Of a stretch of 64,000 nt of DNA, positions 8,199 through 16,347 are shown piece by piece. This DNA comes from Flavobacteriales bacterium 34_180_T64 (GTDB lineage Bacteria; Bacteroidota; Bacteroidia; Flavobacteriales; Flavobacteriaceae). A program made the translations under genes and the position numbers. The notes under the pieces were generated by a model. That model did not search any database, was not told the origin of the DNA, and was given only the letters and a program-made list of their open reading frames with translations. The DNA lies in NCBI GenBank assembly GCA_002162765.1, contig MAAR01000004.1, positions 124,001 through 188,000 of the forward strand. Reading direction: 5' to 3'. The number at the start of each line of letters is the position of its first letter. The stretch's first letter is position 1.

Positions 8199-9245
8199 AT
8201 GAAAAGCAAAATTAACATTACTTCATTTATTAGACTTGCTGTCTTAGTATTACTAATTTTATGGGCATCACTTATTGTTAAACCTTTTATAGGAGTATTG
8301 GCTTGGGCAATTATTCTAGCTGTTGCCATTTATCCGTTTTATCAAAAATTAGTAACTAAATCTGGTTCGAAACGCAAAAAAATGGTTTCTATACTTTTTA
8401 CATTAATTACAGTGACATTATTAGCCGTACCGTCCTACTCCATATTTAGTTCAGTATTAAAAAGCACAACAAAAACGATACAACAACTAAAAGACAATAC
8501 ATTACAAATTGCTCCTCCTACAGAAAAAGTTAAGGAGTGGCCAATGGGAGAAAAAATATATTCAAATTGGGAAAGTGCTTCCGAAGATGTAAAAGCGTAT
8601 GCAACTACTAATAAAGAATTTATTCTAGAAAAAGGAAAGGGAATCTCTGGTAGTTTCTTAGGAATTATGGGCACATTGGTATTATTAATCATCTCTTTAA
8701 TTATTGCGGTAGTCTTTATGTATAATGCAGATGGAGGTTATAAAACTTCGGTGAAATTCGCAAATAAACTAGTTGGTAAAGAGGGAGAAGACATAATTAT
8801 TATGTCTCGTAATACAATTAGAAGTGTTGTAAAAGGGATTTTATTAGTAGCCATTATACAAACCTTATTAAGTTTCGTTGGCTTTAAATTAATTGGTTTA
8901 CCAGCAGCAGGACTTTTTACTATGCTAGTAATGTTTTCCGCTATTATTCAATTACCTGTTACTTTAGCAGTAATTCCTGCTATTGCATTGGCATTTTCCA
9001 TTTCAGATAATATGACCCATACCATCATATTTACTGTATATATTTTAATAGTATCTCTATTAGATAATTTTTTAAAACCTATTTTATTGTCAAAAGGATT
9101 ACAAACACCAACCATTATTATCTTTTTAGGAGCCATTGGAGGTGTAATGCTTCATGGAATTATCGGATTATTTGTGGGTACAGTTGTTTTGGCATTGGCG
9201 CATCGATTCTATTTGCGTTGGGTGAATTTATCAGAAGAAGTATAG
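8199..9245 (+). CDS. AI-2E family (PerM-like) transporter
   Basis: 348 residues. There are two N-terminal TM segments (about 9-50), a soluble extracytoplasmic stretch (about 80-150), then a C-terminal group of TM segments. The stretch YILIVSLLDNFLKPILLSKGLQTPTIIIFLGAIGGVMLHGIIGLFVGTVVLALAH is characteristic of the AI-2E/PerM family (DNxLKP and a final GxxGLFxGP-like element). The family includes proteins proposed as quorum-signal exporters or sodium antiporters; the substrate here is unknown. It follows the efflux genes after 30 bases and is probably co-transcribed. Confidence 0.9.
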   Translation: MKSKINITSFIRLAVLVLLILWASLIVKPFIGVLAWAIILAVAIYPFYQKLVTKSGSKRKKMVSILFTLITVTLLAVPSYSIFSSVLKSTTKTIQQLKDNTLQIAPPTEKVKEWPMGEKIYSNWESASEDVKAYATTNKEFILEKGKGISGSFLGIMGTLVLLIISLIIAVVFMYNADGGYKTSVKFANKLVGKEGEDIIIMSRNTIRSVVKGILLVAIIQTLLSFVGFKLIGLPAAGLFTMLVMFSAIIQLPVTLAVIPAIALAFSISDNMTHTIIFTVYILIVSLLDNFLKPILLSKGLQTPTIIIFLGAIGGVMLHGIIGLFVGTVVLALAHRFYLRWVNLSEEV

Positions 9246-9289
9246 TTTTAACCTAATAATTTAAGAAGAAATAGTTGCACCAATTGAAA

Positions 9290-9442
9290 AGGAGTAAAAA
9301 AGAAATCACAACACTAAATATGAAATCATAGCGTCCATGTAATGCTACGATTCATATAATAAACGTTAGCCACAATATGGAAAACACTGAATTTTTAGAA
9401 AAAAATATATTTACTGGTTTGAAAAATGCAGATTTAATTTAG
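9290..9442 (+). other. Intergenic imperfect hairpin and tiny ORF, possible cassette relic
   Basis: The 212-base gap between the AI-2E gene and the minus-strand regulator holds an imperfect hairpin: ATATGAA and TTCATAT arms plus inner TCATAGC/GCTACGA arms with one bulged A, around an 11-base loop. It is followed by AAACGTTAGCCACAAT and a 21-codon ORF (9377-9442, MENTEFLEKNIFTGLKNADLI). The layout vaguely resembles a recombination-site hairpin followed by the first codons of a cassette gene, but the core sequence does not fit the integron attC consensus exactly. Confidence 0.2.
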
Positions 9443-9457
9443 TGCTTTCAAGAATAT

Positions 9458-11575
9458 TTATTCCTTCAATACTATCTGTTTTTCAATACCAAGGCGCTTC
9501 ATTTTGGCAAAAAGAGTTTTATCTTTCATATTAAGAATGGTAGCAGCTCCTTTATTTCCACTTACTCGCCAATTCGTGTAGTTAAGTGTTTTTATAATAT
9601 AATCGCGTTGCATTGCTTCAAAAGACTTAAAATCATCTGCAGATATTAACACATCTGCATTTGGCATCCATTGACCTGGGTTTAAAGTTGTGCCGCTTTC
9701 TACAATGACAGCACGTTCAATTAAATTTTCTAATTCTCTAATGTTACCTGGAAAACTGTAAGCCATTAAGGCGGTAATGGTTTTTTTTGATAGGCGCTTA
9801 AATGCCTTTCCAGCTTTAGCGGAATATTTTTCTAAAAAGTATTGGGCTAATAAAGGAATGTCTTCTCTACGAGCTCGTAAGGGTATATTATATATTGGAA
9901 AAACATTTAAACGATAGTACAAATCTTCTCTGAATGATCCTTCTTTTATCATTTCTTCAAGGCGTCTATTGGTAGCTGCAATAACCCTAACATCTACTTT
10001 TATAGTTTTCGAACCTCCCAACTCATCAAACTCTCCTTCTTGTAATACTCGTAAAAGTTTTGATTGTAAATCAATTGGCATCTCCCCTATTTCATCTAAA
10101 AATATGGTCCCGCCATCGGCTAAAGCAAACTTTCCTATTTTATCTGCTACTGCACCAGTAAAGGCTCCTTTTTTATGTCCGAATAATTCGCTCTCTATTA
10201 ACTCTTTAGGTAAGGTTGCACAATTAATTTTTATTAGAGGTCTTTCTTTTCTTAAACTATTTGTGTGCAATGCACTTGCAATTAATTCTTTACCTGTTCC
10301 AGATTCACCAGTAATTAATACCGTAGTCTCTGTAGGTGCTACTTGACTAACTTGTTCTAAAACTTTTGCATAAGCATCACTACCATATATTATATTATCC
10401 GCATTAATCTTACTGCTTATTTCCTCTTGTAAATATTCGTTTTCATTTTCAAGACGTTCTTTCAACGATTTAATTTCCTCCAAGGCTTCATAGAGCTTCA
10501 AATCGCGAATTTTACGCTCTGAAACATCTCTAACAATAGCACAATTATAATCTTCATTGTTATAGCGTAAATGATTAGCCGTTATATCCACAGGAAACTT
10601 AGTACCATCTTCTCGAATAACTAACCATTCAAACCGCAAAGATCCTTTTGTTACAATCTCATCAAAATGAGAAGCCCACCACTCTGGTGTTACTGCTGGA
10701 TCTAAATCGTATATGTTATAGGAGCTTAATTGTTTTTTACTAAAACCTAACTGTTTTATCAAGGAATTACTATAGTGTATGATATCACCATTTCTGTTAT
10801 ATACATATATCATGTCCTCAGCATTGTCAATTATTTCCTTATACAATTGCAAAGCGTTTTCTTTAGTCTTTTGCTGAGTAACATCCTGATAAACCCCTAC
10901 TATTTTATACACCCTATCCCCTTTTAGTACAGGCTTGGCTGTAGCTCTAATATAACGAGGTGGATTTTCTTTAGTTTCTAATATTTCATCATATGAAGCT
11001 GCCTTTTTCATAGCACCTCTTAATAGATTTTTTACTTTTTCGGAGTCTTTAAAATAATGTAAGATATTGGCAGGCGTTAAATCCCTTGTGTCTTCCGTAT
11101 TAAATATTTTTAATGCCTCAGTTGTTGCAATTAATGAACCATCTTGAAGGTTTAACTTCCAACCACCCACATGAGCAATAGTTTGCGTATTATCCATTAA
11201 GTTTTTATAAAAACTAGACTCACTAATGTCATTGACTATTGCGCAGACTATATTTTTTCCATTATTTGAGAAAAACTGTGCAATAACTTCAACTTCATAA
11301 AATTTACCACTCTTGTTTTTATGCGTTCCTTTAAAACGATGCGTCTTCTCTTTTTTTACAATTTCCCAATGATTTATCCAACTTTCTGTGGTAACAGTAG
11401 AATTAATGTCGAATATAGAAAGCTTGAGGATCTCTGACTTCTTATAGCCTAATCTGTCACAAAATTTGGTGTTAGCATATACAATATTTCCACCGTCATT
11501 CATCCACATAACTTCATATGGTAAGGCTTCAACCAGCCATTCTTTTACTAACGATTCTTGCTTGTCTTGATTCAT
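9458..11575 (-). CDS. Sigma-54 activator with three PAS domains and Fis-type HTH
   Basis: 705 residues. PAS domains lie at about 12-118 (WMNDGGNIVYANTKFCDRLGY), 125-235 (HVGGWKLNLQDGSL, PAS/PAC type) and 240-355 (YVYNRNGDIIHYSNSLIKQLGF), followed by a coiled coil (about 357-390). The AAA+ core spans about 392-630 with Walker A GESGTGKE (423-430), the sigma-54-contacting GAFTGA loop (470-475) and Walker B GGTIFLDEIGE (about 488-498). A C-terminal Fis-like helix-turn-helix is at about 655-697. It is therefore a bacterial enhancer-binding protein that remodels sigma-54 RNA polymerase in response to a cytosolic cue read by PAS domains; no membrane segment is present. It is transcribed away from the pirin operon, which has a -24/-12 promoter, so that operon is its most likely target. 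Confidence 0.93.
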   Translation of the reverse strand: MNQDKQESLVKEWLVEALPYEVMWMNDGGNIVYANTKFCDRLGYKKSEILKLSIFDINSTVTTESWINHWEIVKKEKTHRFKGTHKNKSGKFYEVEVIAQFFSNNGKNIVCAIVNDISESSFYKNLMDNTQTIAHVGGWKLNLQDGSLIATTEALKIFNTEDTRDLTPANILHYFKDSEKVKNLLRGAMKKAASYDEILETKENPPRYIRATAKPVLKGDRVYKIVGVYQDVTQQKTKENALQLYKEIIDNAEDMIYVYNRNGDIIHYSNSLIKQLGFSKKQLSSYNIYDLDPAVTPEWWASHFDEIVTKGSLRFEWLVIREDGTKFPVDITANHLRYNNEDYNCAIVRDVSERKIRDLKLYEALEEIKSLKERLENENEYLQEEISSKINADNIIYGSDAYAKVLEQVSQVAPTETTVLITGESGTGKELIASALHTNSLRKERPLIKINCATLPKELIESELFGHKKGAFTGAVADKIGKFALADGGTIFLDEIGEMPIDLQSKLLRVLQEGEFDELGGSKTIKVDVRVIAATNRRLEEMIKEGSFREDLYYRLNVFPIYNIPLRARREDIPLLAQYFLEKYSAKAGKAFKRLSKKTITALMAYSFPGNIRELENLIERAVIVESGTTLNPGQWMPNADVLISADDFKSFEAMQRDYIIKTLNYTNWRVSGNKGAATILNMKDKTLFAKMKRLGIEKQIVLKE

Positions 11576-11585
11576 ATCTCTTAAA

Positions 11586-11607
11586 ATTACTATACTAAAA
11601 TAGTAAT
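11586..11607. promoter_or_regulatory. Inverted repeat ATTACTAT-N6-ATAGTAAT
   Basis: A perfect 8-bp inverted repeat with a 6-base spacer sits directly upstream of the divergent three-PAS activator gene, whose start is at 11575. It could be an autoregulatory operator or a second activator site for the pirin operon. AT-richness makes chance palindromes common here, so confidence is moderate. Confidence 0.4.
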
Positions 11608-11608
11608 A

Positions 11609-11648
11609 ATATTCTCATATAATCGAAAATTCTAAATAATGAGAATAT
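11609..11648. promoter_or_regulatory. Candidate enhancer (UAS): ATATTCTCAT-N20-ATGAGAATAT
   Basis: A perfect 10-bp inverted repeat with a 20-base spacer is centred about 74 bases upstream of the GG of the -24/-12 promoter at 11699-11715. That is within the range where Fis-type activators bind as enhancers. Arms separated by about three helical turns would suit two dimers or a looped dimer. The link to the neighbouring activator is inferred from position. Confidence 0.5.
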
Positions 11649-11698
11649 AATGATTCGAACACATACATGCAAATTACTGTTTATCAGGATTTTAAGTG

Positions 11699-11715
11699 TT
11701 TGGCACAAGATTGGC
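11699..11715 (+). promoter_or_regulatory. Sigma-54 (-24/-12) promoter for the pirin operon
   Basis: TTTGGCACAAGATTGGC matches the consensus TGGCAC-N5-TTGC with one mismatch, and has the invariant GG (11702-11703) and GC (11714-11715) separated by exactly 10 bases. Transcription would begin near 11727, 14 bases before the pirin start codon at 11741. A sigma-54 activator gene diverges from the same intergenic region. Confidence 0.7.
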
Positions 11716-11740
11716 CTATTGTATACCAAACGAGATTACA

Positions 11741-12619
11741 ATGAAACGTAAAGAATTTTTAAAAAAGACAATCGCAGGTGGTTCACTATCAATTTTAGGC
11801 ATAGCGACTTTAGCCAATAATAATAATGCTGAAGCCCATACAATAATTGAAAATGAAAAGCTCGGTTATAATCATTTACCAAATAAAGAATATAAAACCA
11901 TGAACACAGTACTTCACAAAGCAGACACAAGAGGAGATGCTAACCACGGATGGTTGCAATCAAAACATAGCTTCAGTTTTGCCAATTACCACAACCCAGA
12001 AAGAATGCACTTTGGTGTTTTGCGTGTATTAAACGATGATATAGTTGCACAAGGAATGGGCTTCGGCACACATGCACATCAAAATATGGAAATTATTTCA
12101 ATCCCTATGGAGGGTGATTTAGAGCATAAGGACAGTATGGACAATGTTGCCGTTATCAAATCGGGGGACATTCAAGTCTTAAGTGCCGGTACAGGTATCA
12201 CGCATTCAGAATATAATAAGAATAAAGATAAGGAAGTCAAATTCCTTCAAATATGGGTGTTTCCTGCTACGAAAAATGTAACCCCTCGTTACGATCAAAT
12301 TTCTTTGAATGTGGCTGATCGGAAGAATAAATTTCAACAGGTAGTATCCCCTAATCCTGAAGATTCAGGTGTTTGGATTCATCAAAACGCTTGGTTTAAT
12401 ATGACCAACCTTTCCGAAGGAAAAGAACTGACTTATCAATTAAACAATCCAGAAAAAAACGGAGTATATGTCTTCGTTCTTAATGGCAATACAACAATTA
12501 ATAATCAACCCTTGAATAAAAGAGATGGTTTTGGAGTATGGGATATCTCAGAATTAGACATCAAAGCAGATACCGATGCAGAAATTCTTTTAATAGAAAT
12601 TCCAATGAACAATAATTAA
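11741..12619 (+). CDS. Pirin family protein with Tat-like leader
   Basis: The start is chosen at 11741 because MKRKEFLKKTIAGGSLSILGIATL makes a leader of the KRxFLKK kind, similar to twin-arginine signals (KR in place of RR), and because the predicted sigma-54 transcript starts about 14 bases upstream. The bicupin follows: HADTRGDANHGWLQSKHSFSFANYHNPERMHFGVLRVLNDD is the typical pirin N-terminus. The metal ligands are visible as HAH in GTHAHQNMEI and H..E in SAGTGITHSEYN. 292 residues. Pirins are iron cupins, some with quercetinase activity. Export to the periplasm would be unusual for the family. It is first in an operon with an isochorismatase-like hydrolase. Confidence 0.88.
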   Translation: MKRKEFLKKTIAGGSLSILGIATLANNNNAEAHTIIENEKLGYNHLPNKEYKTMNTVLHKADTRGDANHGWLQSKHSFSFANYHNPERMHFGVLRVLNDDIVAQGMGFGTHAHQNMEIISIPMEGDLEHKDSMDNVAVIKSGDIQVLSAGTGITHSEYNKNKDKEVKFLQIWVFPATKNVTPRYDQISLNVADRKNKFQQVVSPNPEDSGVWIHQNAWFNMTNLSEGKELTYQLNNPEKNGVYVFVLNGNTTINNQPLNKRDGFGVWDISELDIKADTDAEILLIEIPMNNN

Positions 12620-12668
12620 AAATTAGTAACCGTCAATATTGACACAAATTAAATTAAACATTAAAACA

Positions 12669-13406
12669 ATGAACTCAGTAAAATTAACATTTGTATTTAT
12701 TCTAGCCTTAACAATGAACGTTTTTGCTCAAAACTCAAACAATGATCCAAGCTTAGCAGGCAAATCTCTTTTGGATGCAGATGATCACGTACTTATTTTG
12801 ATCGATCACGAAGGACAGATGGCTTTATCTGTACAATCTATTGACATTCAAACTTTACGTAACAATACAGGTTTAGTGGCAGGCACTTCTAAACTTTTCA
12901 ATGTATCTACAATTGTAACTACGGTTGCAGAACGATCTTTTAGTGGGCCTGTGTTCCCTGAAATTAGGGAATACTATAGTGATGAAACTAAGTATATAGA
13001 CAGAACAACTATGAACTCTTGGGAAGACAAAAGAATCGTTGAAGCCGTTAAGAAAACTGGCAAGAAACGTATCGTACTTGCAGGTCTTTGGACAGAAATA
13101 TGTATCACACTTCCAGCATTATCGGCTTTAGAAGATGGTTACGAAGTATATGCAATTACAGATGCTAGTGGCGGAGTTTCTAAAGAAGCTCACGATATGG
13201 CCGTGGCTCGAATGATTCAAGCTGGTGTTGTACCAATTACTTCTATGCAATACTTGTTAGAGTTACATAGAGACTGGGCAAGAGCAGGTAAATATGTAGA
13301 GGTTACCAATTTAGCTAAAAGATATGGTGGTGCTTATGGATTAGGTATCGATTATATCTCAACCATAAGAGAATGGGATAAAGAAGGTGGAGATAAAAAA
13401 CACTAA
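12669..13406 (+). CDS. Isochorismatase-like cysteine hydrolase, exported
   Basis: The start at 12669 gives the signal peptide MNSVKLTFVFILALTMNVFAQ; an earlier methionine ten codons upstream would only add a charged tail. The hydrolase fold follows, with the catalytic Asp in HVLILIDHEGQMAL, a WEDKRIVEAVKKTGKKRIVLAG strand and the nucleophile Cys in GLWTEICITLPAL. The layout is YcaC-like (245 residues). Relatives cleave amides or esters such as nicotinamide or are of unknown substrate. A periplasmic location together with the neighbouring exported pirin and amidohydrolase suggests an extracytoplasmic detoxification pathway. It follows pirin after 49 bases. An imperfect terminator hairpin lies after it. 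Confidence 0.88.
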   Translation: MNSVKLTFVFILALTMNVFAQNSNNDPSLAGKSLLDADDHVLILIDHEGQMALSVQSIDIQTLRNNTGLVAGTSKLFNVSTIVTTVAERSFSGPVFPEIREYYSDETKYIDRTTMNSWEDKRIVEAVKKTGKKRIVLAGLWTEICITLPALSALEDGYEVYAITDASGGVSKEAHDMAVARMIQAGVVPITSMQYLLELHRDWARAGKYVEVTNLAKRYGGAYGLGIDYISTIREWDKEGGDKKH

Positions 13407-13422
13407 TTAATTAATAGCAAAG

Positions 13423-13453
13423 CTCTCTGCTTCCTATGAAGTGGAGAGTTTTT
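13423..13453 (+). terminator. Intra-operon terminator or attenuator
   Basis: An 11-bp stem with two G-T wobbles (CTCTCTGCTTC against GAAGTGGAGAG), a 4-base loop and a T5 run lie between the isochorismatase-like gene and the amidohydrolase gene. It could lower expression of the downstream two genes relative to the first two. Confidence 0.6.
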
Positions 13454-13467
13454 AAAAAACATATACC

Positions 13468-15282
13468 ATGAAACAGTTTATACTACTTTTTATTTTTGTT
13501 GTAGCATTAGTCTCTTGTAAGCAAGAAATTAAAAGCAATTTAGAGACAGCAGACCTAATTGTTACCAATGCAAAGGTGGCAGTTATGGATACTGACAAAA
13601 CAATTACAGAAGCCATCGCTGTAAAGAATGGCAAAGTAATAGCTACTGGATCAACACAAGAGATTCTAAAGCTAAAAAATGAAAACACAAAAACCATTGA
13701 TGCAAATGGAAGAACCGTAATACCTGGTTTAAATGATTCTCATTTACACTTAACCAGAGGTGGTCGTTTCTTTAATGCAGAATTACGCTGGGATGGTTTA
13801 AAATCATTGAGAACAGCATTACAAATGCTAAAAGAGCAAGCTGCAAGAACACCAAAAGGACAATGGGTAAGAGTCATTGGCGGATGGAGTCCATTTCAAT
13901 TTGAAGAAAAGCGCTTCCCTACACCACAAGAAATTAACGAAGCAACTGGAGATGTTCCAACCTATATATTGTATTTATATAGTAGAGCTTGGTTAAATCA
14001 AGCAGGATTAGATGTTTTAAGTATAGATGAAAATACTGTAGCACCAACAGGAAGTACCTTCGAAAAGGAAGCGAACGGAAAATTAACAGGCGTCTTATTA
14101 GCAGAACCTAACCCAAGTATTTTATATGCTCGTATTGGTGCGTTACCAGCTTTGTCTGAAGATGAGATGGTAAACTCTACAAAACAGTTTTATAGAGAGT
14201 TAAATAGTCTAGGGATCACCAGTGGAATTGACGCAGGTGGTGGCGGTCATAAATTCCCAAAAGATTACACAGGCACAAAATTGTTAGCCGATGCTGGAGA
14301 AATGCCAATTCGACTATCGTATTATTTATTCCCTCAAAACAAAGGTGCAGAATATGTAGAATTTCAAGAATGGATGAATACGAATAATGTAGGACACAAT
14401 GGTGAAATTCATTTAGATCACGGTTATGAGTTAGAAGGTGGTGGTGAATTTTTAGCCTGGAGTGCAGGAGATTTTGAAAACTTTCTGGCACCACAACCAC
14501 TATTAGAAGACAGACCCACTTGGAGAGAAGATTTTAAGAAAATCATACGCCTTCACGTAGATAACGACTGGCCATTTAGAATACACGCTACTTATGGCGA
14601 AACTATTGCCAATATGCTGGATGTTATTGAAGAAGTAAATGAAGACACACATGGAAGATTAGCTTCGGAACGTTGGATGTTTGACCATGCAGAAACAGTT
14701 ACAGGAAAAGAGTTAAAACGGATTAAAGCACTTAATGGTGGTATTGCAATTCAAGCGCGCATGGCTTATGCAGGTGAATTCTTTGTAGAACGATATGGTA
14801 CAGATAAAGCTAAACAAGCGCCACCAGTTAAAAAAATAATGGAAATGGGTATTCCTCTTGGAGCCGGTACAGATGGTACCCGTGTAGCAAGTTATAATCC
14901 TTGGCCAGCATTGTATTGGTTAATCTCTGGTAAAACAGTGGGTGGTTTACAACTGAGCGAAGCATCAAATCTTTTATCTCGTGAAGAAGCACTTTATCTA
15001 TACACAAAAGGAAGTGCTTGGGTATCAAAAGAAGAACATCTAAAAGGAACTTTAGAAAAAGGGATGTATGCAGATTTTACCATTCTTTCAGAAGATTATT
15101 TCACCATACCTGAAAAACAAATTAACAATTTAAAATCAGTGCTTACAGTCGTTGGCGGCAAGGTTGTGTATGGAGACGAAGAATATCAAACCATGAATCC
15201 TCAACTACCTGAAGTTATCCCTAATTGGTCACCAGTTAAATATTATGGTGGTTATCAAAATAATTCAAATAATAATTTTTAA
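13468..15282 (+). CDS. Amidohydrolase (Amidohydro_3, YtcJ-like) lipoprotein
   Basis: 604 residues with a lipoprotein signal (FVVALVSCKQE, Cys at about residue 17). The small beta domain TADLIVTNAKVAVMDTDKTITEAIAVKNGKVIATGS leads to the metal-binding HxH in PGLNDSHLHLTRGG. Further metal-site regions are HATYGET and FDHAETVTG, and a C-terminal GTDGTRVASYNPW contributes the last aspartate. The C-terminus KGMYADFTILSEDYF closes the composite beta domain. Such enzymes hydrolyse amide or related bonds in cyclic or N-substituted compounds; the substrate is unknown. Being a lipoprotein, it probably acts in the periplasm beside the exported hydrolase encoded upstream. Confidence 0.9.
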   Translation: MKQFILLFIFVVALVSCKQEIKSNLETADLIVTNAKVAVMDTDKTITEAIAVKNGKVIATGSTQEILKLKNENTKTIDANGRTVIPGLNDSHLHLTRGGRFFNAELRWDGLKSLRTALQMLKEQAARTPKGQWVRVIGGWSPFQFEEKRFPTPQEINEATGDVPTYILYLYSRAWLNQAGLDVLSIDENTVAPTGSTFEKEANGKLTGVLLAEPNPSILYARIGALPALSEDEMVNSTKQFYRELNSLGITSGIDAGGGGHKFPKDYTGTKLLADAGEMPIRLSYYLFPQNKGAEYVEFQEWMNTNNVGHNGEIHLDHGYELEGGGEFLAWSAGDFENFLAPQPLLEDRPTWREDFKKIIRLHVDNDWPFRIHATYGETIANMLDVIEEVNEDTHGRLASERWMFDHAETVTGKELKRIKALNGGIAIQARMAYAGEFFVERYGTDKAKQAPPVKKIMEMGIPLGAGTDGTRVASYNPWPALYWLISGKTVGGLQLSEASNLLSREEALYLYTKGSAWVSKEEHLKGTLEKGMYADFTILSEDYFTIPEKQINNLKSVLTVVGGKVVYGDEEYQTMNPQLPEVIPNWSPVKYYGGYQNNSNNNF

Positions 15283-15294
15283 ATAGTAAGCAAA

Positions 15295-15819
15295 ATGGAA
15301 ACAATAGTAAAAACAAAATGGAACATTGACACAACTCACTCTGAAATCGGTTTTAAAGTAAAACATATGATGATTTCTACGGTAAGAGGTCACTTCGAAG
15401 ATTTTAACGCAACAGTTGAAACTGAAAATGAAATCTTCAATGATGCAGAAATCAGCTTTACAGCACAAACAAATTCTATCAATACAAAAAATAGTGATAG
15501 AGATGCCCACTTAAGGTCAGACGATTTCTTTAATACCGAAGCATTTCCAGAATTGAGCTTTAAGTCTAAGTCATTCGATGGCAGCACGCTAATTGGAAAT
15601 TTAACTATTAGAGACATTACTAAAGAGGTTACTTTAGATGTTGATTTTAATGGTATCGCAGTAGATCCTTATGGTCAGACCAAAGCAGGTTTTGAAGTCA
15701 CAGGCGCTATCAATAGAAAAGACTTCAATCTAACTTGGAATGCAATAACAGAAGCTGGAAGTATAGTTGTAAGTGATACCATCAAATTAATTATTGACCT
15801 CCAATTTATTAAAGAATAG
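15295..15819 (+). CDS. YceI family protein
   Basis: 174 residues with the YceI pattern: KWNIDTTHSEIGFKVKHMMISTVRGHFEDFNATVE at the start, then NSDRDAHLRSDDFFNTEAFPELSFKS and NRKDFNLTWNAITEAGSIVVSDTIKLIIDLQFIK at the end. YceI proteins are lipocalin-like barrels that bind amphiphilic polyisoprenoids or similar molecules. No signal peptide is present, so this one is predicted cytosolic. It lies 12 bases after the amidohydrolase and is the last gene of the operon. Confidence 0.92.
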   Translation: METIVKTKWNIDTTHSEIGFKVKHMMISTVRGHFEDFNATVETENEIFNDAEISFTAQTNSINTKNSDRDAHLRSDDFFNTEAFPELSFKSKSFDGSTLIGNLTIRDITKEVTLDVDFNGIAVDPYGQTKAGFEVTGAINRKDFNLTWNAITEAGSIVVSDTIKLIIDLQFIKE

Positions 15820-15956
15820 TATGGTTGATTAGTAGTGTTAATTAGAGCTGATGAAATTTTTTATTGGCCCAATTCTATAAATATAAAATCTAGTAAAATG
15901 AAATCATAACTATAAAAACAAATACGGCTATTTGGGCTATTTTAAAAGAGAAACTA

Positions 15957-15989
15957 AAGACGCATAATCTAAATTAGATGATGCGTCTT
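15957..15989. terminator. Strong intergenic hairpin, possible terminator
   Basis: Arms AAGACGCAT and ATGCGTCTT enclose an inner stem ATCTA-AAT-TAGAT, giving a long two-part hairpin. It may end the pirin-YceI transcript, though no good T run follows on the plus strand (only GTTTAG). The surrounding 15820-16168 stretch has no gene; it holds this hairpin, the tRNA 3'-end copy at 15995-16007, a second weak hairpin (about 16012-16036) and the tRNA terminator. Confidence 0.5.
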
Positions 15990-15994
15990 GTTTA

Positions 15995-16007
15995 GTAGCG
16001 GGAACTG
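15995..16007 (-). repeat. Displaced 13-bp copy of the tRNA-fMet 3' end
   Basis: GTAGCGGGAACTG here is identical to 16168-16180, the 3' acceptor end of the initiator tRNA. As at the true gene, it lies a few bases from a terminator-like hairpin. It may be a remnant of a second tRNA copy or of a site-specific integration event. Confidence 0.5.
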
Positions 16008-16136
16008 CATTCATTTCTTCGCTTTGCAAAGAAATGGACCAAATAGAAAACAGCCCAAGGAAAACTTTAGTGCTGTGCACTAACCGTTTCTATTTTAGTA
16101 AAACGCTCATACAAGTATGGTGATTTTTAAAATAGA

Positions 16137-16163
16137 AAAACCAGTTGCAAAACAACTGGTTTT
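16137..16163 (-). terminator. Terminator of the initiator tRNA
   Basis: An 11-bp perfect stem (AAAACCAGTTG and complement) with a 5-base loop lies five bases past the tRNA 3' end on the minus strand, followed by a T5 tract on that strand. Confidence 0.8.
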
Positions 16164-16168
16164 CTTTG

Positions 16169-16241
<73 letters not shown>

Positions 16242-16347
16242 ATATAGGACTGCAAATATAATACGTTTTTTTAGATTACGAAAGCTTTTAAAAAAATAAC
16301 TCCCAACTTTATGTTAGGAGCTATAAACTAATTAAAATTATGTGCTA

